A DNA stretch of 64,000 bases from Physcomitrium patens (Eukaryota; Streptophyta; Bryopsida; Funariales; Funariaceae). Both the position numbers and the translations under genes were made by a program. The notes below the pieces were generated by a model that was not told where the DNA came from, did no database searches, and worked only from the letters and a program-made list of their open reading frames with translations. The stretch's first letter is position 1; every line of letters begins with the position of its first letter. Location: contig NC_037254.1 in assembly GCF_000002425.4 (NCBI RefSeq), forward strand, positions 25,739,679-25,803,678, read 5' to 3'. Positions 1-9,860 of the stretch are shown in pieces.

Positions 1-1005
1 GATTATATGCTCCTCTTAGATCTATTTTTGTATAGATCTTAGCTTGATTCAACTGGTCAAGGAGTCCTGATATCAAAGGTAATGGATACCTGTTCTTGAT
101 TGTGATCTTGTTGAGTCCTCGATAGTCAACACACATTCGTAAAGATCCATCTTTTTTCTTTACGAATAAAATTGGAGCTCCTGCTGGAGATTTTGAATGG
201 CGTATGAAATTCTTCGCTAAATTCTCGTCAATATATGTCTTGAGTTCAGCCAACTCATCTTGCGATAAACTGTAAATTGGTCCAAATGGTGGCTGAGTTC
301 CTTCCTTGAGATCGATTGAACAATCGTATGGGCGATGCTCAGGAAGAATATCTGCATTCTTTTTCTCAAAAACGTCTTGATAATCTTGATATTGACTTGG
401 AATGCCACTTGAAGTCTTTACGCTTTCAGAAATAGGTGCAGCATAAATAGCAAAAGTTGATCCTTCTTTTGCTGCGTGTATAAATGCTTTTGCACCTATA
501 GGTGCGAGTTTTATTATACTAGACTCATGGTTTTTTACTTGGTTAATAGAACTGTTACTAATGCTCTGAGAAAAATCAAGTTTACGAGAAATCCAATCTA
601 TTCGAGGATTATACTTTTCTAACCATGATAAGCCTAAAATTACTGGATTAGAGGGAGATCTAATTATATTAAAAATTACGCAACTACTATGACCATTTAT
701 TACTACATCTACAGGAAGTGTTTCGTGAGTTACATCTCCAGAAGACAACGGACGACCATCTATGACTTCTACGTGTACAGGTTTAGTTTTTTGTATTAAT
801 GATATTCTATGACATCTAGCAAATTCTTCATCTAAAAAACAAGATGAGGCTCCTGAATCTACCAAGGCAGAGGCTTTGTAATTATTAGGTCCTAAACGCA
901 CATCTATTATAAAACAAGGAGATGGTTTTGAGGAGAGGATAGGACCTTTATTAGAAGTTGTACAAGATTCCAGCCGCACGGTCCCTATTGTAGCTGGACG
1001 TACTC
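1..1005 (-). CDS. pol: Pol polyprotein of element A, N-terminal part (protease and RT), partial
   Basis: Read in the -1 frame relative to gag and overlapping its end. Order: short linker, aspartic protease ([16 protein letters not shown] near 870-825, with a downstream hydrophobic VILGLSW block), linker, then reverse transcriptase fingers ([20 protein letters not shown] at about 160-100, [11 protein letters not shown] at the edge). The frame is open to base 1, where the window ends before the YxDD box, so RNase H, integrase and chromodomain are not visible. The -1 frame is also open upstream through at least 90 nt of gag, so expression by -1 frameshifting is possible, but no canonical slippery heptamer was evident to me. 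Confidence 0.85.
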
Positions 1006-1992
1006 GTTTTCTGACATACTGTCTTCTTTGACAGCCGTACTCCTCATTTTGTAGTTGCGTCGCTTCTTTGGACAATGTTGAGCAGTGTGCTTAGGTTCTC
1101 CACAATATAAGCACAATCCTTCTTGTCGACGACGAGACTTTTCTTGCTCAGTAAGAGGTTTGAAACGTACCGCATCAATTTGCATATCCTCTACTTCCGA
1201 AGGTATGTGTTGAGGAGACGTCGGTGTTGCCATTGAATTGTAGTAACGTTGAGGCCTACTTGTGCGACTCTCGGATCGAAATTCAAAAAGTCGATTGTCG
1301 CACTTCACAGCAAAGTCAATTGCTTGACTCAATGTTTGAGGATCAGGTAAATTAAGCATCAATTTCTTTACCTCATATTGTAATCCGTAGAGAAATTGAC
1401 TCACAAGTGCGGCATCATCCCACTTGATATCAGTTGCAAGTTGTCAAAATTGCGAAGCATATAATGTTACTGATCGATTGCCTTGTCGCAAAATACGGAT
1501 CTTGTTGGTTGCAACACGAATTGCATCATGTTCTCCAAACATGGATCGAAACTCCGCCAAAAAAGCCTCCAGATTATCCAATATTGGATCTCGTCGTTCA
1601 AGAAAAGATGAAAACCATGACAATGCTGAACCTGAAAGAAGTGTACCAATGAATCTTACTTGTGACCCTGGAGTTGGATAGCTCTGGGGTTGAAGTTCAA
1701 TCACTAGTTGGACCTGATTGATGAATCCTCGAAACTTGGATCTGGTACCATCAAACTTCTCGGACAAGGCAACTCTCGGTTCTCTAACACTCGAAGGGTG
1801 TTCCATTCTGGGAGAAGGGACATGGTTTGGTGCAGATGTTGAAGCAGCCTCAATCATCTCTATATCTTCACTTCCTACCATTCTTGTTGCTCCTTGTGGT
1901 GGTAAATTGAGTTGATGCATCGCAAGCATTAACTCCCTCAATTGTTCTTGCATCTGTGCCATTGCACTCTTCATTTCAACAAGCTCTGCCAT
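985..1992 (-). CDS. gag: Gag polyprotein of element A, with one in-frame TGA
   Basis: Gag builds the virus-like particle and packages element RNA. ATG at 1992 ([15 protein letters not shown]) follows the LTR and primer site by about 180 bp. The frame runs 182 codons to a TGA at 1446-1444, then continues in the same frame for 152 codons to a TAG at 987-985. The first part has the gypsy capsid pattern ([12 protein letters not shown], then an F-x-x-L block broken by the TGA). The second part has W-D-D-A-L, a Q-F-L-Y-G-L block and a zinc knuckle [14 protein letters not shown] (CX2CX4HX4C) followed by a basic tail. Apart from the TGA there is no frameshift or stop. Either the copy is disabled by one mutation or the stop is read through; the same codon is TGA in every other copy here. 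Confidence 0.85.
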
Positions 1993-2172
1993 AGTAGCAC
2001 TTAGAAAAGAGAAGATGTCTAACAACGCTCAAAACAAATAGAAGAGAGGAATTCATAACAAAGAAAATACTAAGAACAATATCAGTTTAAAAGAGGGTAA
2101 TCCGCAACTTCTAATGCGCTTATGTCTTATCAAGAAAAAGGGGTAATCCACTCTTAATCAAGAAAAGACAAA

Positions 2173-2182
2173 GCTCTGATAT
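2173..2182 (-). other. Primer binding site, initiator-Met tRNA type
   Basis: Reads ATATCAGAGC in element orientation immediately after the LTR terminus; the G copy has GTATCAGAGC at the same place. This matches the usual plant iMet primer site TGGTATCAGAGC except for its first two or three bases. It marks where minus-strand DNA synthesis would start. Confidence 0.7.
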
Positions 2183-2734
2183 TGTAAGTGTACTCTTGTC
2201 AATCTGTTAGGGACAAGAACTCGATGAAAGCTAAAGAGTAAGTGAGACTTTTCTCAAAAAGAAATAGGACAAAATAGAAATATGTATATTAAGAAAGAAA
2301 CTGGAATGGCTATTGCCAAAATACAAGAAAACTAGAGACCCTTGAAACTAGACTAGAAGCAAGAAAGGAGTTGACAAGAGTGAAGAGGGCTTCACTCTTG
2401 CCTCTATATATACTATCTAACTAGAAGCCACGTGGCGATGTTCTATAAGACCTCCAATATATGTTGACTTTCTAGGCCACATGCCTTTGCTTGCAAGGCA
2501 AGTTTTCTATGGATGGACCACGTAGTTAGCTTGTTCTTTAAGCTTCCAACATGCGTGGCACATGGCTAACTTGTTGACCAAGTTTCTAACCTAAAAGTCA
2601 ACTATAGACTCCTATAAAGTCAAAGCAGCGTCTATGAAGCTTCTAAGAAGCTTCTCTAGAAGATATTACACAATTAACCTACTTTTACATACTTTTATCT
2701 ATTCATATAGGTAATTATATGTATGTCCGTGACA
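2183..2734 (-). repeat. 5' LTR of element A (552 bp)
   Basis: In element orientation the LTR starts TGTCACGGACATACAT and ends ACACTTACA (TG...CA). It contains two GAAGCTTC palindromes 3 bp apart, a GCCACGTGGC G-box palindrome (2427-2436), a TATA box (TATATATAGAGG, 2402-2413), and directly after it a perfect 11-bp inverted repeat. Boundaries were set by comparison with the other LTRs of the family and by the adjoining primer binding site. Confidence 0.9.
2402..2436 (-). promoter_or_regulatory. LTR core promoter: G-box plus TATA box
   Basis: GCCACGTGGC (2427-2436) lies about 13 bp upstream of the TATA box TATATATAGAGG (2402-2413) in element orientation. CACGTG within such a 10-bp palindrome is the classic plant G-box/ABRE core bound by bZIP and bHLH factors. 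Older copies show CATGTG or CATGGC here, consistent with CpG decay. Confidence 0.55.
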
Positions 2735-2841
2735 ACTAGTTTATGGCATTAACAACAAAGTGTTTAGTGCCACTGTAGACTCCACCTCGAGTGCTTCCTT
2801 GATATAGATTGATCATTGACAAAGGTGATAGATGGAAACTC
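2735..2841. other. Spacer between two facing LTRs
   Basis: About 107 bp of unassigned sequence between the end of element A and a truncated plus-strand LTR. No open frame, repeat or family match was recognised. Confidence 0.5.
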
Positions 2842-3309
2842 ATATCTTTTAGAATAGCTTCTTAGAAGCTTTTTAGATGCTGTTTTGACTTTACATGTGA
2901 TTGTAGTTGATTAATAGGTTAAAAACTTGGTCAACAAGCTAACTATGTGCCATATGTATTGATAGCTTATAGAATAAGTTAACTATGTGGCATCCATATA
3001 GAAAACTTGTCTTGCAAGTTAAGATACATGTCATGCAAAGTCAATATATTTTTGGAGGTTCTATAGAATGTTGCCACATAGATCCTAGATAGATAATATA
3101 TATAGAAGTAAAAGTGAAGACTTCTTTATTCTTGTCAAATTTTTTCTTGCTTCTAATCTAGTTTCAAGAATCTCTAGTTTTCTTGTCTTTTAGCAATAGC
3201 CATTGTAATTTCGTTTTTAATATACATACTTTTCTATTTTTATTTTATTATATTTCTTTAAAACAATCTCGTTTGTTTATTTTCTTTCATTGACTTCTTA
3301 TCCTTGACA
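2842..3309 (+). repeat. Truncated solo LTR, same family as element A
   Basis: Matches the A LTR from its ATATCTT...AGAAGCTT block through the TATATATAGAAG promoter box to a TCCTTGACA end. The first 100 or so bases of the LTR are missing and no internal region follows. It is in the opposite orientation to the neighbouring A LTR and carries many C-to-T changes, so it is an old relic. Confidence 0.8.
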
Positions 3310-4813
3310 TGTGCTTGTAATTCAATATATTAATTCAAAATATTCCATCAAAAAAATCAATATTCTTGCCATGCCAACACTTTAATAATACCAATGTATA
3401 TAACTTGTTATAACTAAAATTAAATCTATTCAAATAGTTTGCCTCATGTTACATCAGCATGCCATGCATATTTCCGTTATTCATGCTCTTGACTACATCA
3501 ATTCAAAAGATATTAATTTGAAGCAATTTAAATCAATTCAATTTAAACTACATCAATTCAAAAAAAAAACACATAGGTTACATTATTTTGTAATTTATCT
3601 TTCAAATAGTAGCAACTCACACTGCAATTGAATTTTTTTAAATTCAAAAATATACATGCCAATAGCATTTATGAAGCAAGCAAGGGTGCAATTTGCAGTG
3701 GCAATTCTTTATGATATTTTTGCACTATGAAATTCAACAAGAATCAATATGTAGATAAGTATCACTCTTGTCTAAAATTCAACAAATTTTTATTTAATAA
3801 ATCCACATTCAAAGAATATTAATTCTTCAAATTCAACTACAAATATTTTCTACTTCCAATGGGACTAGCTTCAAGATCATGAAGTATTCATGGTAAAGAA
3901 CTGTGATGGATCTTTCTTCAACTTAGCTCTAAACCATCTAAAAATACATTGCAACTATTTGCCTCATTGCTTTGCTACATCACCACATGGAAATATCCAG
4001 CTAACTAGCCAATTAGATGCAACATCTCAATATTTTCGTATAAAACTTTATATCCACCTATAATGCATAGTGACCACCACTTGATCTTCCATTCACTCAT
4101 CATTTAAGAAAAAAATATAGAAGAATAATCTAAATCTAGATATGGCATATAAAATATATTAACACAATACATTAATATCTAAAAAGAATAAATTAACATC
4201 TTAAAAAATAAAAGTCATGAATATCTTAGTTTTGTTAAGGGCATGTAAACTCGAGATAACGTGAAGTCTTTTGATGAAAACAAATAAGGGAACATGCGGT
4301 GAAAGAGAGCCACCACTTATTTCCTTGAGCAATGTTTCCTTGAGTGATTTCAATATATAGATATTATGAGGATCATTTGCTGTTGAAGCCTCCTTGAGGG
4401 ATATTTTATTTTATATAATTGTAGTGTGATTTATTTGCATTATGGATTAGTTACTACAAATTCCACTTTTATTGGATATTATTGTATTTGTAGACCAAAT
4501 TATTGATTATGATTAAGTCAAATTGGAGAAATTTTAAATTTAATTGTAGTTTGATTGATGTATAAAATATTTTATAAAGGGTCGATTGTTTATAGATGAA
4601 AATTGATTGTAATATATTGAGGGGTGGTTGTAACATTAATAGAGCAATTAGAATGAGATGCAATATAATGATAGGATTTTGTGATATCTCAATGGAATGA
4701 ATATTTTTATATATACACATGGATGTATATTAGTGACATGGACTTAAAATCTCAAAGAACACTTGATTTAATTTAGAAGATGTTGATTGAATATTGTCAA
4801 ATAAATTTAATAC

Positions 4814-4858
<45 letters not shown>

Positions 4859-5278
4859 ATATAATACAACCTATATTTATTGATTAAATCTTTGAAGTCA
4901 ATAATCTTTAGTAATTTTGTGCTAGATTTTTTAATTATTAATTTAATATCATAATATTAAATATAGTAATTTTTTTTTGATAAAAAATAATCAATAAATA
5001 AATTAAATAAATATATAAATTGAATAAATAAATAAAATCTTAAATCCAAAGCTTTAAATTTAAAATTTGAATAATATTAAAAATAAATAAATAAATGCTG
5101 CAAATTTTTATCTTTTTAATATATTTTTATGTTTTTTATTTTAATAGAAAATAATATTAAAATTTATCATATATAAATTTATAAATTAAAAAAATAATAT
5201 AAAATAAGAAGAATTTAAAAATAAATAATGATAAGTAATAATGAAAGTAGAAATAATTATAATGATATTAATAACATC

Positions 5279-5310
<32 letters not shown>

Positions 5311-5407
5311 TTTATTATAATCATTTAGGTTAATTTTTAAATCATTGAGTTGGTTATATTATATACATTCTATGCACTCATATACAAATATAATTATATT
5401 AAACAAA

Positions 5408-5459
<52 letters not shown>

Positions 5460-5472
5460 CTAAGAAAACAAA
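3310..5472. other. AT-rich intergenic DNA with (TA)n tracts, no gene seen
   Basis: No convincing coding frame, splice pattern or transposon protein is visible. Perfect or nearly perfect (TA)n runs lie at about 4817-4853, 5279-5304 and 5413-5458, and (AAATA)-rich low-complexity sequence fills 4920-5270. The last TA tract ends about 15 bp before the truncated 5' LTR of element B, so a TA-mediated rearrangement may have removed the LTR start. Confidence 0.6.
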
Positions 5473-5813
5473 TATCATATAAGAAACTTACCTTGCAAGT
5501 CAAGATATGTGTGATACAAAGTTAACACATTTTTGGAGGTCCTATAGAACATTGCTATATAGATCGTAGATAGATAGTATATATAGAGGTAAGAGTGAAG
5601 CCTTCTTCACTCTTGTCAATTCATTTCTTGTTTCTAGTTTAGTTTCAAGAGTCTCTAGTTCCTTTATCTTTTGGCAATAGCTATTCCAATTTTCTTTTAA
5701 AATACATCTTTTTTTTTTTTTTTTTTGTCACTTTTTTTTTGATATAGATTTTTAAGGTTTATGCATCTTCTTTTAGTTCATATTCTTAACAAATTGATAA
5801 GAATGCACTTATA
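5473..5813 (+). repeat. 5' LTR of element B, 5'-truncated
   Basis: Starts in the U3 block AGAAACTTACCTTGCAAG, contains the TAGTATATATAGAGG promoter box and the GAGTGAAG...CTTCACTC inverted repeat, and ends GCACTTATA followed by the ATATTATAGC primer-site remnant. About the first 230 bp expected of the LTR are absent. Confidence 0.82.
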
Positions 5814-5989
5814 ATATTATAGCTTTGTCTTCTCTTCATTAAGATTGGATTACCTCTTTTTTTGATAAAACATAAACATAATAGAAGTTGTAGATTATGA
5901 TATTTTAAACTAATATTATTCTTGGTATTTTCTTTGTTCTTAAGTCCTCTCTTTAGCTTATCTTGAGTGATATTAGATATTTTTTTTCT

Positions 5990-6946
5990 AAGTATTGTCA
6001 TTACAAAGCCTCTTGAAATGAAGAGTGCAATAGTACAAATACAAGAAGTATTAAGAGAGTTGATGCTTGGAATACATCAACTTAGTTTATCACCACCAAA
6101 AGCAACAAAAATGACAAGAAGTGAAGATACAGACATAATTGGAGCCACTTCAATATCTATACAAAATCACATCCTTTCTCTTATATTAGAACATTCTTCT
6201 AGTGTTAGAAAATCTAGAGTTGCTTTACTTGAGAAGTTTGATGGCTCAAGATTTAAGTTTTGAGGATTTATCAATCAAGTATAACTTGCGATTCAACTTC
6301 AACCTCAAAGCTATTTAATGTCACGATGATAAATTAGATTTATTGATACATTTCTTTTAGGTTTGGCATTATCATAGTTTTTAACTTTTCTTGAATGATG
6401 AGATCCAATATTGGACAATCTGGAGGCTTTTTTGGCAGAGCTTTGGTCTAAGTGTGGAAAACATAATGAAATTTTTATTTCAACTAATAAGATCTATATC
6501 TTATGGCAAAGAAATTGATCAATGATATCATATGCTTCATAATTTTGATAACTAGTGATTGATGTCAAGTGAAATAATGTTGCCTTTATCAACCAATTTC
6601 TTTACAGATTATAATATGAAATAAAGAAATTGATGCTCAACTTACCTAATCTTCAGGTATTGAATCAAGAAATTGACTTTGATGTGAAGTGTGACAATTA
6701 AATTTTTGAGTTTTAATTTGAGAATTGTGTAAGAGAACCTCCACATTATATAATTCGATGACAATACCAATGACTTTTCAATTTAAACATTTAAAAGTAG
6801 AAGACATGCAAATTGATGCGATTCATTTTAAACGTCTTACTGAACAAGAAAAGACTTGTCATTGCTTAGAAGGACTATGTTTATATTGTGGAGAAGCTAA
6901 GTACACTATTCAACATTGTCCAAAGAAACAATGCAATTACAAATGA
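5990..6946 (+). pseudogene. gag: gag remnant of element B
   Basis: Colinear with element A gag: MKSAIVQIQEVLRELMLGIH near 6020-6080, SSVRKSRVALLEKFDG at about 6195-6245, then a decayed capsid region, and the zinc knuckle CLYCGEAKYTIQHC at about 6870-6911, where the knuckle His is changed to Tyr. Many stops interrupt it. The shared gag TGA is present (TTT TGA TAA near 6543), with the next codon also mutated to TAA. Not functional. Confidence 0.85.
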
Positions 6947-6964
6947 GGAATATAACTATCAAAG

Positions 6965-9211
6965 ATGAAAAAATATTGGAATTTTTTTTATCTAGCTTTA
7001 ATAGGGACTATGTGGCTAGAATCTTCTATAAATAAAGGTCCTATCCTCTTCTTAGAATCTTCTCTTTATTTTACAATAGATGTGTATTTAGGATCTAATA
7101 ATCGCAAAGCCTTTGCCTTAATAGATTTAGTAGTCTCAGTTGATTTCTTAGATGAAGACGTTATCAATAGACATAGAATACCATTAGTACAAAAAACTAA
7201 TCCTCTATATGTAGAAGTCACAAATGGCTATCTATTATCTTTTGGAGATATTATTCATGAAACACTTTCTATAGATATAGCAATAAATGGTCATAATGAT
7301 TGCATAATTTTTAATATAATTAGATCTCCGTGTAATCCAATCATTTTAAATTTATTGTGGCTAAAAAAGTATAATCCTCTAATAGATTAGATATTTTATA
7401 AACTTAATTTTTTTAGAAAATTATTAAGAGTTTTGTGAAAAGCCATGAATCTAGTATAGTTAAATCTATATTTGCAGATACAAAAGCTTTCTTGTATGTT
7501 ACAAAAGAAAGATTGCCTCTTATTATTCATGCTATATCCATTTTTAATGATAAAAAGTCTTCAACTAGTATTCTAAGTTAATATCAAGATTTTAAAGATA
7601 TTTTTGAAAAGAATAATGTACATATTTTCTCACATCATCGCTTATATGATAGTTCAATCAACCTTAAAGAGGGAAGTCAGCTACCATTTAGTCCAATCTA
7701 TAGTTTATTACAAAATGAGTTGACTAAACTCAAGAAGTACATTGATGAGAACTTGGCCAAAAATTTCATATGCTGTTTAAAATTCCATGCTAGAACAGTT
7801 GCTTTATTTGTGAAGAAAAAAGATGGATCACTGCAAATGTATGTAGATTATTAAAGATTCAACAAGATTACGATCGAGAATAGGTGCCTTTTAGTTTTAA
7901 TATGTGGACTTCTTGATCAACTAAATCAAGCTGAGATCTATACAAAAATAGACCTACAAGAAGCATACAACTTGATTCATATTAAAGAAGGAGATGAATA
8001 GAAGATTACATTTTGAACAAGGTATAGATACTTTGAATATAATGTCATGCCTTTTGGACTCACGAATGTATCAATTATATTTCAACATCTTATGAATGAT
8101 ATTTTTTGTAAGTTTTTAGATGATTTTTTTATCTATTTTTAAATGATATTTTAATCTATTATAAAAATACAAAACAGCATGATGTTCATATTTGTTGTGT
8201 GTTATAAAAACTTAGAGATGCAAGATTATATGCCAAGTTGAAAAAATGTGTATTCTATACTATTCAAGTTGACTTCTTAAGATATATCATTTCCAACAAA
8301 GGACTTATGATGGATCTGAAGAAGGTTCGAATTATTATAGATTGGAAGATTTTAAGAATAATAAGAGATATGTAATATTTTTTGAGCTTTGTTAATTATT
8401 ATCGAATCTTTATTAATTTTTTTTTTCAAATAGTGATTCCTCACATATGTCTTACATGCAAAGACAAAATTCATTAGAACAAAGAAATTGAAGCATCTTT
8501 TGAAGCTTTAAAGTTGGCATTTATTTTTACACCAATCTTGTATCTTGTCGAGTTTTCAAATGTGTTTTTTTTTTATAGAAATAGATACACCAAATTTTAT
8601 TATAGATGTTGTTTTATCATAATTAGAAAAAGATGACAAATTATACTTAATAATTTTCTATTTTAAGAAATTTTCAAAAGTCAAGGTTAAGTATGAGATC
8701 CTCAATAAAGGATTTCTTGTAATCATGGATTTTTTTGAAGAATGGCATCATTTTTTAGAAGGCACTTTTAATCCAGTCACCATATATACACGTTACAAAA
8801 ATCTTGAGTATTTCATATCAACATGCATTTTGAATCATTGCCAAGCTTGTTGGAGCATGTCTTTATTAAGATTTGAGTTTAATATTACTTATTTACTAAG
8901 AAAATAATAAGATTTGTCCAATGTCTTTTGTAGACATTCTTATCTTATACCAAAAGAAGGAGATTCAGCTTTTAATCAATAAAAGACAATATTATTGAAG
9001 CCAAAAAAATTTCATCTTTGAATAGTTAAATCAATATTAATTGTTGATTCAACTTTCTTAAGAAAATCCAATCGAGCATGTCCTTTGATCTTCTTGTTCA
9101 TGATATCAAGAATTATTCTTCTAAGTCTCATGATACTTCAAAGTTTGAGTTCAAGAACAACCTAATTTATTTTGAAGGATACCTATATGTTCTAGAAGAA
9201 GAAGAATATTT
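6965..9211 (+). pseudogene. pol: pol remnant of element B, part 1 (protease, RT, RNase H, start of integrase)
   Basis: Protease region 6965-7390 is still one open stretch, but the active-site motif has become ALIDLVVS (the Gly is lost). RT follows: [15 protein letters not shown] near 7810 with a stop right after, TKIDLQEAYN near 7950, and a degraded YxDD region near 8110-8165. The RNase H-like block is at about 8570-8800 (FFEEWHHFLEGT). The integrase N-terminal zinc region begins near 9090 and stops at the insert junction 9215. Multiple stops make it non-coding. Confidence 0.85.
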
Positions 9212-9215
9212 ACGT
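9212..9215. other. Target site duplication, left (ACGT)
   Basis: ACGT at 9212-9215 and again at 10854-10857 flank the insert exactly. The uninterrupted copies read ATTACATGTTCTT or ATTACGTGCTATT here, so one ACGT is the original target and the second is the duplication. Confidence 0.65.
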
Positions 9216-9497
9216 TGTCGTATTGTAACACGAGTATACTGTGAAAATATAAAGAAAGAGGACTTTTATTAATGTTCAGTTACCTCGAATATTGGGAGCA
9301 ACGACCAATTCCAGTACAAATACTGAGAGGCTAGGTTCAGTCACCCCGTTACAGTCAGCCGGGGCATACTGAAATGCTCCGTTCGATTCCAATAACGGGA
9401 GTCAGCAAGAAAGGAAAGGACCAATTCACACGACGGGTGAGCCTGGTTTGAAGAGCCAATTGGATCCAATTTTAAGAATCCAATCTGGGTCCTCTTA

Positions 9498-9690
9498 CCC
9501 AATATGAGACCTGAATTGGTCAGGCAACCCAATGCAGTCTAATTACGAGAAAATCCAGGTCTTACTAAGGGCCTCAGCGAATCTGACGCAAAGGACTAAT
9601 TTGATCCAATTACGGGAACATCCGGGTCTTACTACTGGACTCTTAGCCAATATGAGACCTGAATTGGTCGGGCGACTCAATGTAGTCCCG
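9498..9690. repeat. Imperfect tandem repeat, period about 148 bp
   Basis: The block CCAATATGAGACCTGAATTG followed by GTC-GGC-CAATG-AGTC occurs at 9499 and again at 9647, and shorter pieces (GATCCAATT, TCTTACTA) recur between. It lies inside the 1638-bp insert. Confidence 0.7.
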
Positions 9691-9806
9691 ATTACGGAGT
9701 TTCGATTTTGTTTCAGGCTGTCCTATTCTCTATGCTGTTTCAGGGAACGTTGTTTTCAGTAAAAGGATCTCTTAAAGGTAAAAACGAAGGAGAAAGCTCT
9801 GACGGA

Positions 9807-9860
9807 GAGCCAATTCTGGATCCAAGACGGAAGGAGCCAATTCCGGATCCAAGACGGAAG
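9807..9860. repeat. 27-bp tandem duplication
   Basis: GAGCCAATT(C)TGGATCC followed by AAGACGGAAG occurs twice back to back (9807-9833 and 9834-9860) with one base difference. Lies in the 1638-bp insert and contains GGATCC in each unit. Confidence 0.85.

Larger units (their letters stand above)
1..2734 (-). mobile_element. Element A: Ty3/gypsy chromovirus-type LTR retrotransposon, 5' part (runs off left edge)
   Basis: Read on the minus strand the order is 5' LTR (2734-2183), primer binding site, gag, then protease and reverse transcriptase up to base 1. Integrase, chromodomain and 3' LTR lie outside the window. The protease signature DSGAS and RT block [14 protein letters not shown] are intact, and the visible pol frame has no stop over about 1 kb. 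This makes A clearly younger than all other copies here, which carry stops every few dozen codons. CpG sites are still frequent. Homology to B, F, G and H is evident in gag, pol and LTR. The only internal lesion seen in gag is one TGA codon. Confidence 0.93.

Noticed and set aside
1424..1915. Plus-strand frames of 65-85 codons over element A gag
   Set aside because: They are antisense to the well-supported gag frame and appear at the same place in other copies only as shadows.
9375..9400. tRNA T-arm-like GTTCGATTCC
   Set aside because: No acceptor, D or anticodon arm could be arranged around it; it lies in the repeat-rich LTR-like insert.
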